DNA of 35,000 bases from Symsagittifera roscoffensis (GCF_963678635.1 NW_026971455.1:40001-75000); one strand, 5' to 3'; shown: positions 1 to 12,304, counted from the first letter of the stretch. Notes: a model not told the origin generated them from the letters alone. Program-made: numbers and translations.

Positions 1-172
1 GAGGTCCAAAACTGACGAAGTTGCTTCAGTTGGCTTGAAAGTTAACAAAGCTTGCTCGTAGAGCTTCCGGGATAAGCCCATTCGCTTCCTCGTGAAAAAT
101 AGGTCTTAGAACCACCTTAGATGAGCTTGCGCGACCCTTGGTTGAGCTGCAGGAGCGACTGATCGAAGCGGA

Positions 173-205
173 AGACCCCTATTTTGAGCTGAAAAATGGG
201 GGTCT
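173..205. repeat. hairpin in the 368-bp unit (representative copy)
   Basis: A near-perfect inverted repeat: the left arm starts AGACCCC and runs into a T-rich stretch, and the right arm is A-rich and ends GGGGGTCT. The stem is about 13-14 bp with one mismatch around a 5-6 nt loop. It recurs every 368 bp in both arrays. It could extrude as a cruciform or fold in RNA, and its role is unknown. Confidence 0.75.
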
Positions 206-244
206 CAGGGCTCTAAAACGCTTGTTTGAGCTTGAAGGAGTGCT

Positions 245-321
245 CGCACAGCTCACTTTCAATTTTAGCGAAGTTAGATATGCTTGATGGTCAGCTGCAT
301 GAAAAAGATGGGAGCTGTGCG
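245..321. repeat. 10-bp inverted repeat in the 368-bp unit (representative copy)
   Basis: CGCACAGCTC at 245-254 is the exact reverse complement of GAGCTGTGCG at 312-321, with arms about 57 bp apart. It recurs in nearly every unit. The GCAACC variant copies (near 1425, 4736, 18352 and 21664) and the CACACAG copies (near 5029 and 21957) each break one pair, so strict pairing is not needed in every copy. Confidence 0.65.
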
Positions 322-3300
322 ACCAGTGGTTCAAAAGTTATGACCCGAGCCGTAAACAAGCTCAAAATGAGGTCCAAAACTGACGAAGTTGCTTCAGTTG
401 GCTTGAAAGTTAACAAAGCTTGCTCGTAGAGCTTCCGGGATAGGCCCATTCGCTTCCTCGTGAAAAATAGGTCTTAGAACCACCTTAGATGAGCTTGCGC
501 GACCCTTGGTTGAGCTGCAGGAGCGACTGATCGAAGCGGAAGACCCCTATTTTGAGCTGAAAAATGGGGGTCTCAGGGCTCTAAAACGCTTGTTTGAGCT
601 TGAAGGAGTGCTCGCACAGCTCACTTTCAATTTTAGCGAAGTTAGATATGCTTGATGGTCAGCTGCATGAAAAAGATGGGAGCTGTGCGACCAGTGGTTC
701 AAAAGTTATGACCCGAGCCGTAAACAAGCTCAAAATGAGGTCCAAAACTGACGAAGTTGCTTCAGTTGGCTTGAAAGTTAACAAAGCTTGCTCGTAGAGC
801 TTCCGGGATAGGCCCATTCGCTTCCTCGTGAAAAATAGGTCTTAGAACCACCTTAGATGAGCTTGCGCGACCCTTGGTTGAGCTGCAGGAGCGACTGATC
901 GAAGCGGAAGACCCCTATTTTGAGCTGAAAAATGGGGGTCTCAGGGCTCTAAAACGCTTGTTTGAGCTTGAAGGAGTGCTCGCACAGCTCACTTTCAATT
1001 TTAGCGAAGTTAGATATGCTTGATGGTCAGCTGCATGAAAAAGATGGGAGCTGTGCGACCAGTGGTTCAAAAGTTATGACCCGAGCCGTAAACAAGCTCA
1101 AAATGAGGTCCAAAACTGACGAAGTTGCTTCAGTTGGCTTGAAAGTTAACAAAGCTTGCTCGTAGAGCTTCCGGGATAGGCCCATTCGCTTCCTCGTGAA
1201 AAATAGGTCTTAGAACCACCTTAGATGAGCTTGCGCGACCCTTGGTTGAGCTGCAGGAGCGACTGATCGAAGCGGAAGACCCCTATTTTGAGCTGAAAAA
1301 TGGGGGTCTCAGGGCTCTAAAACGCTTGTTTGAGCTTGAAGGAGTGCTCGCACAGCTCACTTTCAATTTTAGCGAAGTTAGATATGCTTGATGGTCAGCT
1401 GCATGAAAAAGATGGGAGCTGTGCAACCAGTGGTTCAAAAGTTATGACCCGAGCCGTAAACAAGCTCAAAATGAGGTCCAAAACTGACGAAGTTGCTTCA
1501 GTTGGCTTGAAAGTTAACAAAGCTTGCTCGTAGAGCTTCCGGGATAGGCCCATTCGCTTCCTCGTGAAAAATAGGTCTTAGAACCACCTTAGATGAGCTT
1601 GCGCGACCCTTGGTTGAGCTGCAGGAGCGACTGATCGAAGCGGAAGACCCCTATTTTGAGCTGAAAAATGGGGGTCTCAGGGCTCTAAAACGCTTGTTTG
1701 AGCTTGAAGGAGTGCTCGCACAGCTCACTTTCAATTTTAGCGAAGTTAGATATGCTTGATGGTCAGCTGCATGAAAAAGATGGGAGCTGTGCGACCAGTG
1801 GTTCAAAAGTTATGACCCGAGCCGTAAACAAGCTCAAAATGAGGTCCAAAACTGACGAAGTTGCTTCAGTTGGCTTGAAAGTTAACAAAGCTTGCTCGTA
1901 GAGCTTCCGGGATAGGCCCATTCGCTTCCTCGTGAAAAATAGGTCTTAGAACCACCTTAGATGAGCTTGCGCGACCCTTGGTTGAGCTGCAGGAGCGACT
2001 GATCGAAGCGGAAGACCCCTATTTTGAGCTGAAAAATGGGGGTCTCAGGGCTCTAAAACGCTTGTTTGAGCTTGAAGGAGTGCTCGCACAGCTCACTTTC
2101 AATTTTAGCGAAGTTAGATATGCTTGATGGTCAGCTGCATGAAAAAGATGGGAGCTGTGCGACCAGTGGTTCAAAAGTTATGACCCGAGCCGTAAACAAG
2201 CTCAAAATGTGGTCCAAAACTGACGAAGTTGCTTCAGTTGGCTTGAAAGTTAACAAAGCTTGCTCGTAGAGCTTCCGGGATAGGCCCATTCGCTTCCTCG
2301 TGAAAAATAGGTCTTAGAACCACCTTAGATGAGCTTGCGCGACCCTTGGTTGAGCTGCAGGAGCGACTGATCGAAGCGGAAGACCCCTATTTTGAGCTGA
2401 AAAATGGGGGTCTCAGGGCTCTAAAACGCTTGTTTGAGCTTGAAGGAGTGCTCGCACAGCTCACTTTCAATTTTAGCGAAGTTAGATATGCTTGATGGTC
2501 AGCTGCATGAAAAAGATGGGAGCTGTGCGACCAGTGGTTCAAAAGTTATGACCCGAGCCGTAAACAAGCTCAAAATGAGGTCCAAAACTGACGAAGTTGC
2601 TTCAGTTGGCTTGAAAGTTAACAAAGCTTGCTCGTAGAGCTTCCGGGATAAGCCCATTCGCTTCCTCGTGAAAAATAGGTCTTAGAACCACCTTAGATGA
2701 GCTTGCGCGACCCTTGGTTGAGCTGCAGGAGCGACTGATCGAAGCGGAAGACCCCTATTTTGAGCTGAAAAATGGGGGTCTCAGGGCTCTAAAACGCTTG
2801 TTTGAGCTTGAAGGAGTGCTCGCACAGCTCACTTTCAATTTTAGCGAAGTTAGATATGCTTGATGGTCAGCTGCATGAAAAAGATGGGAGCTGTGCGACC
2901 AGTGGTTCAAAAGTTATGACCCGAGCCGTAAACAAGCTCAAAATGAGGTCCAAAACTGACGAAGTTGCTTCAGTTGGCTTGAAAGTTAACAAAGCTTGCT
3001 CGTAGAGCTTCCGGGATAAGCCCATTCGCTTCCTCGTGAAAAATAGGTCTTAGAACCACCTTAGATGAGCTTGCGCGACCCTTGGTTGAGCTGCAGGAGC
3101 GACTGATCGAAGCGGAAGACCCCTATTTTGAGCTGAAAAATGGGGGTCTCAGGGCTCTAAAACGCTTGTTTGAGCTTGAAGGAGTGCTCGCACAGCTCAC
3201 TTTCAATTCTAGCGAAGTTAGATATGCTTGATGGTCAGCTGCATGAAAAAGATGGGAGCTGTGCGACCAGTGGTTCAAAAGTTATGACCCGAGCCGTAAA

Positions 3301-6300
3301 CAAGCTCAAAATGAGGTCCAAAACTGACGAAGTTGCTTCAGTTGGCTTGAAAGTTAACAAAGCTTGCTCGTAGAGCTTCCGGGATAGGCCCATTCGCTTC
3401 CTCGTGAAAAATAGGTCTTAGAACCACCTTAGATGAGCTTGCGCGACCCTTGGTTGAGCTGCAGGAGCGACTGATCGAAGCGGAAGACCCCTATTTTGAG
3501 CTGAAAAATGGGGGTCTCAGGGCTCTAAAACGCTTGTTTGAGCTTGAAGGAGTGCTCGCACAGCTCACTTTCAATTTTAGCGAAGTTAGATATGCTTGAT
3601 GGTCAGCTGCATGAAAAAGATGGGAGCTGTGCGACCAGTGGTTCAAAAGTTATGACCCGAGCCGTAAACAAGCTCAAAATGAGGTCCAAAACTGACGAAG
3701 TTGCTTCAGTTGGCTTGAAAGTTAACAAAGCTTGCTCGTAGAGCTTCCGGGATAGGCCCATTCGCTTCCTCGTGAAAAATAGGTCTTAGAACCACCTTAG
3801 ATGAGCTTGCGCGACCCTTGGTTGAGCTGCAGGAGCGACTGATCGAAGCGGAAGACCCCTATTTTGAGCTGAAAAATGGGGGTCTCAGGGCTCTAAAACG
3901 CTTGTTTGAGCTTGAAGGAGTGCTCGCACAGCTCACTTTCAATTTTAGCGAAGTTAGATATGCTTGATGGTCAGCTGCATGAAAAAGATGGGAGCTGTGC
4001 GACCAGTGGTTCAAAAGTTATGACCCGAGCCGTAAACAAGCTCAAAATGAGGTCCAAAACTGACGAAGTTGCTTCAGTTGGCTTGAAAGTTAACAAAGCT
4101 TGCTCGTAGAGCTTCCGGGATAGGCCCATTCGCTTCCTCGTGAAAAATAGGTCCTAGAACCACCTTAGATGAGCTTGCGCGACCCTTGGTTGAGCTGCAG
4201 GAGCGACTGATCGAAGCGGAAGACCCCTATTTTGAGCTGAAAAATGGGGGTCTCAGGGCTCTAAAACGCTTGTTTGAGCTTGAAGGAGTGCTCGCACAGC
4301 TCACTTTCAATTTTAGCGAAGTTAGATATGCTTGATGGTCAGCTGCATGAAAAAGATGGGAGCTGTGCGACCAGTGGTTCAAAAGTTATGACCCGAGCCG
4401 TAAACAAGCTCAAAATGAGGTCCAAAACTGACGAAGTTGCTTCAGTTGGCTTGAAAGTTAACAAAGCTTGCTCGTAGAGCTTCCGGGATAGGCCCATTCG
4501 CTTCCTCGTGAAAAATAGGTCTTAGAACCACCTTAGATGAGCTTGCGCGACCCTTGGTTGAGCTGCAGGAGCGACTGATCGAAGCGGAAGACCCCTATTT
4601 TGAGCTGAAAAATGGGGGTCTCAGGGCTCTAAAACGCTTGTTTGAGCTTGAAGGAGTGCTCGCACAGCTCACTTTCAATTTTAGCGAAGTTAGATATGCT
4701 TGATGGTCAGCTGCATGAAAAAGATGGGAGCTGTGCAACCAGTGGTTCAAAAGTTATGACCCGAGCCGTAAACAAGCTCAAAATGAGGTCCAAAACTGAC
4801 GAAGTTGCTTCAGTTGGCTTGAAAGTTAACAAAGCTTGCTCGTAGAGCTTCCGGGATAGGCCCATTCGCTTCCTCGTGAAAAATAGGTCTTAGAACCACC
4901 TTAGATGAGCTTGCGCGACCCTTGGTTGAGCTGCAGGAGCGACTGATCGATGCGGAAGACCCCTATTTTGAGCTGAAAAATGGGGGTCTCAGGGCTCTAA
5001 AACGCTTGTTTGAGCTTGAAGGAGTGCTCACACAGCTCACTTTCAATTTTAGCGAAGTTAGATATGCTTGATGGTCAGCTGCATGAAAAAGATGGGAGCT
5101 GTGCGACCAGTGGTTCAAAAGTTATGACCCGAGCCGTAAACAAGCTCAAAATGAGGTCCAAAACTGACGAAGTTGCTTCAGTTGGCTTGAAAGTTAACAA
5201 AGCTTGCTCGTAGAGCTTCCGGGATAGGCCCATTCGCTTCCTCGTGAAAAATAGGTCTTAGAACCACCTTAGATGAGCTTGCGCGACCCTTGGTTGAGCT
5301 GCAGGAGCGACTGATCGAAGCGGAAGACCCCTATTTTGAGCTGAAAAATGGGGGTCTCAGGGCTCTAAAACGCTTGTTTGAGCTTGAAGGAGTGCTCGCA
5401 CAGCTCACTTTCAATTTTAGCGAAGTTAGATATGCTTGATGGTCAGCTGCATGAAAAAGATGGGAGCTGTGCGACCAGTGGTTCAAAAGTTATGACCCGA
5501 GCCGTAAACAAGCTCAAAATGAGGTCCAAAACTGACGAAGTTGCTTCAGTTGGCTTGAAAGTTAACAAAGCTTGCTCGTAGAGCTTCCGGGATAGGCCCA
5601 TTCGCTTCCTCGTGAAAAATAGGTCTTAGAACCACCTTAGATGAGCTTGCGCGACCCTTGGTTGAGCTGCAGGAGCGACTGATCGAAGCGGAAGACCCCT
5701 ATTTTGAGCTGAAAAATGGGGGTCTCAGGGCTCTAAAACGCTTGTTTGAGCTTGAAGGAGTGCTCGCACAGCTCACTTTCAATTTTAGCGAAGTTAGATA
5801 TGCTTGATGGTCAGCTGCATGAAAAAGATGGGAGCTGTGCGACCAGTGGTTCAAAAGTTATGACCCGAGCCGTAAACAAGCTCAAAATGTGGTCCAAAAC
5901 TGACGAAGTTGCTTCAGTTGGCTTGAAAGTTAACAAAGCTTGCTCGTAGAGCTTCCGGGATAGGCCCATTCGCTTCCTCGTGAAAAATAGGTCTTAGAAC
6001 CACCTTAGATGAGCTTGCGCGACCCTTGGTTGAGCTGCAGGAGCGACTGATCGAAGCGGAAGACCCCTATTTTGAGCTGAAAAATGGGGGTCTCAGGGCT
6101 CTAAAACGCTTGTTTGAGCTTGAAGGAGTGCTCGCACAGCTCACTTTCAATTTTAGCGAAGTTAGATATGCTTGATGGTCAGCTGCATGAAAAAGATGGG
6201 AGCTGTGCGACCAGTGGTTCAAAAGTTATGACCCGAGCCGTAAACAAGCTCAAAATGAGGTCCAAAACTGACGAAGTTGCTTCAGTTGGCTTGAAAGTTA

Positions 6301-8820
6301 ACAAAGCTTGCTCGTAGAGCTTCCGGGATAGGCCCATTCGCTTCCTCGTGAAAAATAGGTCTTAGAACCACCTTAGATGAGCTTGCGCGACCCTTGGTTG
6401 AGCTGCAGGAGCGACTGATCGAAGCGGAAGACCCCTATTTTGAGCTGAAAAATGGGGGTCTCAGGGCTCTAAAACGCTTGTTTGAGCTTGAAGGAGTGCT
6501 CGCACAGCTCACTTTCAATTTTAGCGAAGTTAGATATGCTTGATGGTCAGCTGCATGAAAAAGATGGGAGCTGTGCGACCAGTGGTTCAAAAGTTATGAC
6601 CCGAGCCGTAAACAAGCTCAAAATGAGGTCCAAAACTGACGAAGTTGCTTCAGTTGGCTTGAAAGTTAACAAAGCTTGCTCGTAGAGCTTCCGGGATAAG
6701 CCCATTCGCTTCCTCGTGAAAAATAGGTCTTAGAACCACCTTAGATGAGCTTGCGCGACCCTTGGTTGAGCTGCAGGAGCGACTGATCGAAGCGGAAGAC
6801 CCCTATTTTGAGCTGAAAAATGGGGGTCTCAGGGCTCTAAAACGCTTGTTTGAGCTTGAAGGAGTGCTCGCACAGCTCACTTTCAATTTTAGCGAAGTTA
6901 GATATGCTTGATGGTCAGCTGCATGAAAAAGATGGGAGCTGTGCGACCAGTGGTTCAAAAGTTATGACCCGAGCCGTAAACAAGCTCAAAATGAGGTCCA
7001 AAACTGACGAAGTTGCTTCAGTTGGCTTGAAAGTTAACAAAGCTTGCTCGTAGAGCTTCCGGGATAGGCCCATTCGCTTCCTCGTGAAAAATAGGTCTTA
7101 GAACTACCTTAGATGAGCTTGCGCGACCCTTGGTTGAGCTGCAGGAGCGACTGATCGAAGCGGAAGACCCCTATTTTGAGCTGAAAAATGGGGGTCTCAG
7201 GGCTCTAAAACGCTTGTTTGAGCTTGAAGGAGTGCTCGCACAGCTCACTTTCAATTTTAGCGAAGTTAGATATGCTTGATGGTCAGCTGCATGAAAAAGA
7301 TGGGAGCTGTGCGACCAGTGGTTCAAAAGTTATGACCCGAGCCGTAAACAAGCTCAAAATGAGGTCCAAAACTGACGAAGTTGCTTCAGTTGGCTTGAAA
7401 GTTAACAAAGCTTGCTCGTAGAGCTTCCGGGATAGGCCCATTCGCTTCCTCGTGAAAAATAGGTCTTAGAACCACCTTAGATGAGCTTGCGCGACCCTTG
7501 GTTGAGCTGCAGGAGCGACTGATCGAAGCGGAAGACCCCTATTTTGAGCTGAAAAATGGGGGTCTCAGGGCTCTAAAACGCTTGTTTGAGCTTGAAGGAG
7601 TGCTCGCACAGCTCACTTTCAATTTTAGCGAAGTTAGATATGCTTGATGGTCAGCTGCATGAAAAAGATGGGAGCTGTGCGACCAGTGGTTCAAAAGTTA
7701 TGACCCGAGCCGTAAACAAGCTCAAAATGAGGTCCAAAACTGACGAAGTTGCTTCAGTTGGCTTGAAAGTTAACAAAGCTTGCTCGTAGAGCTTCCGGGA
7801 TAGGCCCATTCGCTTCCTCGTGAAAAATAGGTCTTAGAACCACCTTAGATGAGCTTGCGCGACCCTTGGTTGAGCTGCAGGAGCGACTGATCGAAGCGGA
7901 AGACCCCTATTTTGAGCTGAAAAATGGGGGTCTCAGGGCTCTAAAACGCTTGTTTGAGCTTGAAGGAGTGCTCGCACAGCTCACTTTCAATTTTAGCGAA
8001 GTTAGATATGCTTGATGGTCAGCTGCATGAAAAAGATGGGAGCTGTGCGACCAGTGGTTCAAAAGTTATGACCCGAGCCGTAAACAAGCTCAAAATGAGG
8101 TCCAAAACTGACGAAGTTGCTTCAGTTGGCTTGAAAGTTAACAAAGCTTGCTCGTAGAGCTTCCGGGATAGGCCCATTCGCTTCCTCGTGAAAAATAGGT
8201 CTTAGAACCACCTTAGATGAGCTTGCGCGACCCTTGGTTGAGCTGCAGGAGCGACTGATCGAAGCGGAAGACCCCTATTTTGAGCTGAAAAATGGGGGTC
8301 TCAGGGCTCTAAAACGCTTGTTTGAGCTTGAAGGAGTGCTCGCACAGCTCACTTTCAATTTTAGCGAAGTTAGATATGCTTGATGGTCAGCTGCATGAAA
8401 AAGATGGGAGCTGTGCGACCAGTGGTTCAAAAGTTATGACCCGAGCCGTAAACAAGCTCAAAATGAGGTCCAAAACTGACGAAGTTGCTTCAGTTGGCTT
8501 GAAAGCTAACAAAGCTTGCTCGTAGAGCTTCCGGGATAAGCCCATTCGCTTCCTCGTGAAAAATAGGTCTTAGAACCACCTTAGATGAGCTTGCGCGACC
8601 CTTGGTTGAGCTGCAGGAGCGACTGATCGAAGCGGAAGACCCCTATTTTGAGCTGAAAAATGGGGGTCTCAGGGCTCTAAAACGCTTGTTTGAGCTTGAA
8701 AGAGTGCTCGCACAGCTCACTTTTAATTTTAGCGAAGTTAGATATGCTTGATGGTCAGCTGCATGAAAAAGATGGGAGCTGTGCGACCAGTGGTTCAAAA
8801 GTTATGACCCGAGCCGTAAA

Positions 8821-9040
8821 CTCTGTAATTCGATTTTTCAGCTCGAAATTGCAGAAAAACAGCTGTTTAGGCATGAAGGAGTGCTCGCACAGCTAACTTT
8901 CAATTTTAGCGTAGAGAGCTCTGTGTGAGGGCTAGTTGGTGTAGAAAGCTCAGTCCAATCGGACCAGTGGTGTAAAAGTTATAGCGCTTTGGCTGAACTG
9001 CAATTTTGAGCTCAAAAAGTGACGAAGTTTAGAAGAATGA
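8821..9040 (+). repeat. degenerate end of the 368-bp array
   Basis: At 8821 the last unit stops and a scrambled relative follows. The block containing GTGCTCGCACAGCT and CAATTTTAGCG reappears at about 8880-8910, then looser matches to the ACCAGTGGT...AAAAGTTAT part of the unit at about 8970. A perfect 14-bp palindrome, TTTTGAGCTCAAAA, lies at 9004-9017. This looks like a decayed array border. Confidence 0.75.
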
Positions 9041-9560
9041 AATTTCGGGCAACAAAAAATTGTTCAATTTTAATATAATTATAACCGCTGGAAAGCCCTT
9101 GAGCATAGCTTTCTAATGGTATATTACAATTTTTTTTACTAAAATTAGTTTAGGTTCCAGCTCGAGTTAAAAATTGACTTTTGCTATTTTTTCAAAAAAA
9201 AAAAAAAATTTCACTTCAGTCTCTTGCATTTTTGGTCAACAAAAAATTGTGCGATTTACTTCGGGTAAAAAGCGTTGGAAAGTACATGGGCAGGGCTTTC
9301 CGGGCGTGTTTTCAAAAGTTATTTTGAGCAAAAATTGAGCAAATGGTGAGCATTTGAAAAAAAAAAATTTTTCCCCAGAAATACTCATTTAGGAGATTTC
9401 TGTGTATTATAGGGGGAGGGTAGTAGCGAGAATTTTCAAAAAAATTTTGAAAAATTTCAAAATTTTTGAAAATTTTTTTTTTACTTCCTAACCTCAAAAG
9501 CGTATCAGAAAGGCGTAATTTGATGAGACTTGACCACTGGTAAAGTATCATCGCTCGATT
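9041..9560 (+). other. A/T-rich IGS segment, candidate Pol I promoter region
   Basis: This stretch is rich in A and T runs: a 15-base A run at about 9194-9208 and a dense set of alternating A and T tracts with short palindromes at about 9431-9484. A degenerate direct repeat, CAACAAAAAATTG, starts at 9050 and 9237, each followed by a GCTGGAAAG or GTTGGAAAG block. It is the last non-repetitive sequence before the ETS, so the transcription start of the pre-rRNA may lie in or just after it. Pol I promoters have no recognisable consensus across animals, so this is positional inference. The minus-strand open frame here is low-complexity and not taken as a gene. Confidence 0.45.
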
Positions 9561-9805
9561 TCGCCTCAGTAAGGAGAACCATCCAAGGTTCGAAAAGAAC
9601 GAAGGTCAGATAGTTTATAACTAGAAAGCAGAACCAAAACTGCCTTAAAGGCTTTGTGTAGTTGAGCAAAGTCTCTTCTCGAGAAGGCTAAGAAAAGCTT
9701 GAAATTGAAGCAATCAGTCGTTGAGCTGTTTGTGAAAAGAAGGATTGGCTTTAGCTAAGGTGCTTCTAAGTACTGCGCATAACTATGAACCGGTGTAAAC
9801 CAAAT
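9561..9805 (+). other. presumed 5' ETS, unique part
   Basis: About 245 bp between the A/T-rich segment and the ETS repeats. I see no repeat, gene or recognisable RNA in it. Base composition becomes more balanced than upstream, which fits the start of a transcribed spacer. Confidence 0.4.
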
Positions 9806-10515
9806 CATGCTTGGTGGCTCTTGCATGATACTGGACTTGGTGCCCCAGTCAAAGTAGCTTGCTTATAGGTATGGTTGGATATGGTTAGCCGTATCAGCAC
9901 CAGAGGTGCAACAACCGTGCTGTTTAACTAAGTGAGCTGTCGAGTTGAAGTCGTCTTGGTCTCAAAGAAACGTGCTTGGTGGCGCTTGCATAAGCCTGGA
10001 CTTGGTGCCCCAGGAAAGACTTACTTATAGGTGTAGTTGGATATGGTTTACCGTATCAGTACCAATGGTGCACAACTATGCTGTTTAACTGAGTTAGTCA
10101 GAGGACGGCGTTTCCTAAGTCCTCTAGAGTCCAAGATTGCTTTAGCTCGTGAAGGTTCTAATCATGCTTGATGGCTCTTGCATGAAACTGAACTTGGTGC
10201 CCCAGTCAAAGTAGCTTGCTTATAGGTATGGTTGGATATGGTTAGCCGTATCAGCACCAGAGGTGCAACAACCGTGCTGTTTAACTAAGTGAGCTGTCGA
10301 GATGAAGTCGTCTTGGTCTCAAAGAAACGTGCTTGGTGGCGCTTGCATAAGCCTGGACTTGGTGCCCCAGGAAAGACTTACTTATAGGTGTAGTTGGATA
10401 TGGTTTACCGTATCAGTACCAATGGTGCACAACTATGCTGTTTAACTGAGTTAGTCAGAGGACGGCCTTTCCTAAGTCCTCTAGAGTCCAAGACTTCTTT
10501 AGCTCGTGAAGGTTT
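9806..10515 (+). repeat. 5' ETS repeats, 357-bp block twice, each of two related halves
   Basis: CATGCTTG begins at 9806 and again at 10163, a period of 357 bp with few differences. Each block has two related halves: A (9806-9970 and 10163-10327) and B (9971-10162 and from 10328). Both halves share TGGACTTGGTGCCCCAG, TTGGATATGGTT and GCTGTTTAACT. The A half contains CAGTCAAAGTAGCTTGCT, a motif also found in ITS1 and, in related form, at the 28S 3' end. The block ends about 120 bp before 18S. Confidence 0.9.
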
Positions 10516-10633
10516 AAAATGCTGATAGTAGTAGTTTGTGCGTGGGAAAGGTTGACCTTAGTGTGCCTTTCTGGAAAGGTAGCAGCTTGCAAATCAGGGT
10601 TCGGTTTGAAAAAGCTAGCTTCCGAAGTACTTT
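10516..10633 (+). other. 5' ETS adjacent to 18S
   Basis: About 118 bp of single-copy spacer up to the 18S 5' end. No motif recognised. The minus-strand open frame crossing this point runs into 18S and is an accident of rRNA sequence. Confidence 0.5.
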
Positions 10634-11773
10634 AAACTGATTGATCCTGTCAGTTGCCATATGCTTGTCTGAAAGACTAAGCCATGCATGTGTAAGTGAA
10701 ACTTGCAAAAGTGAAACCGCGAATGGCTCATTAAATCAGTTACTATCTAAAAGTTGAGTTACCTGTCAGATGAATAACTGCGGTAACCCTGCAGCTAATG
10801 CATGCAGATTGCGTGACTCCGGTCGCGAACTTTTACAAGAATTCACCGAGCGACCTGCTAAGTACGGGCGCATACCGGATGAATCCAAAGTAACTGAAAG
10901 ATCCCAGATGGCTTAGGCCGGGGGACGCAGCTTCCGAATTTCTGAGCTATCAACCTATGATGGTAGTGTAACGGACTACCATGGTTGTGACGGCTAACGG
11001 GGAATCAGGGTTCGATTCCGGAGAGGGAGCCTTAGAAACGGCTACCACATCCAAGGAAGGCAGCAGGCACGCAAATTACCCACTCTCCGCACGAGGAGGT
11101 AGTGACGAGAAATAATGATATGAGCCTTAATGGTTTGTAATCAGAATGGAAAGGATGCAAAAGCTCCTTTGATGATCGAGTAGAGGGCAAGTCTGGTGCC
11201 AGCAGCCGCGGTAATACCAGCCTCTACAAGCGTATGCAAAAGTTGCTGCGTTTAAAAAGCTCATAGTTGGATCTGTTTGAGTATAACGGTAACATGGTGG
11301 TTAGTTAACGCTTTCCACTCGTTACGCTCATCCTTCGCATCGAAGAAATACCTTGCACTTAAATGTGACGAGGTGTGGAAACGGTGTTTTCACTTTGAGA
11401 AAATTAGAGTGTTCAAAGCATCCTTTGGGATTGAATAATCAAGCATGGAATAATGGAGAATGACCCGCGTTTTACTGATGCCGGTGGCTAAAGTGCGGTA
11501 ATGATTGAAAGGAACAGCCGGGGGCATTTGTATTGCTACGTTAGAGGTGAAATTCTTGGATCGTGGCAAGACAAACTACTGCGAAAGCATTTGCCAAGAA
11601 TGTTTTCATTAATCAAGAACGAAAGTTAGAGTATTGAAGAGGATTAGATACCCTCGTAATTCTAACCATAAACTATACCAACTTACGATTTGTCAAAGTC
11701 TCTTCTGACTTGGCAAGAAATTAACCGGGAAACCAAAGTTTATTGGTTCCGGGGGAAGTATGGTTGCAAAATC

Positions 11774-11819
<46 letters not shown>

Positions 11820-12264
11820 GCGGCTTAATTTGACTCAACACGGGAAATCTCACCAGGTCCAGACATCTTAAGGATTGACAGATTGATGATCTTTCATGAT
11901 TATATGGGCGGTGGTGCATGGCCGTTCTTAGTTAGTGGAGTGATCTGTCTGGTTAATTCCGATAACGAACGAGATCTTGATCATCTAAATAGTGCCATTC
12001 TCGTTAGAGTATTGGTTACTTCTTAGAGGTACTATGTGCAATTAAATAGCACAAGTGAAGTGAGGCTATAACAGGTCTGTGATGCCCTTAGATGTCCTGG
12101 ACTGCACGCGCGCTACACTGGTGAATTTAAATTGAGGGATAACCTTGGCCTATATGGTCCGGGTAATCACCTAAAATTCATGAGCGTGAAGGGGATCGAA
12201 TGTTGTAACTTGCATTCGTGAACCAGGAATTCCTAGTACTCGGTAGTCAACAACTACTGGGGAT

Positions 12265-12304
<40 letters not shown>

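Larger units (their letters stand above)
1..8820 (+). repeat. IGS tandem array, 368-bp unit, about 24 copies
   Basis: The sequence repeats with an exact 368-bp period from base 1 (equivalent to base 369) to about 8820, where the last unit breaks off. Copies differ by single substitutions only: G to A in the right inverted-repeat arm near 1425 and 4736, A to T near 2210 and 5890, T to C near 3209, and G/A alternatives near 74, 2651, 3019, 6699 and 8539. Each unit has two inverted repeats. The array lies upstream of the 5' ETS and 18S, so it is the rDNA intergenic spacer; such arrays often carry Pol I enhancer or spacer-promoter elements, but nothing here proves that. A 67-codon open frame in each unit begins with TTG and is not treated as a gene. 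The array extends beyond the left edge of the window. Confidence 0.97.

Noticed and set aside
226-429. A 67-codon open frame repeated in every 368-bp unit
   Set aside because: It starts with TTG, not ATG, recurs only because the DNA repeats, and lies in rDNA spacer. Uniform identity reflects array homogenisation, not selection on a protein.
9312-9551. Minus-strand 79-codon open frame in the A/T-rich segment
   Set aside because: Lys/Phe/Ile/Asn-rich translation from A and T runs; low-complexity DNA with no gene signals.
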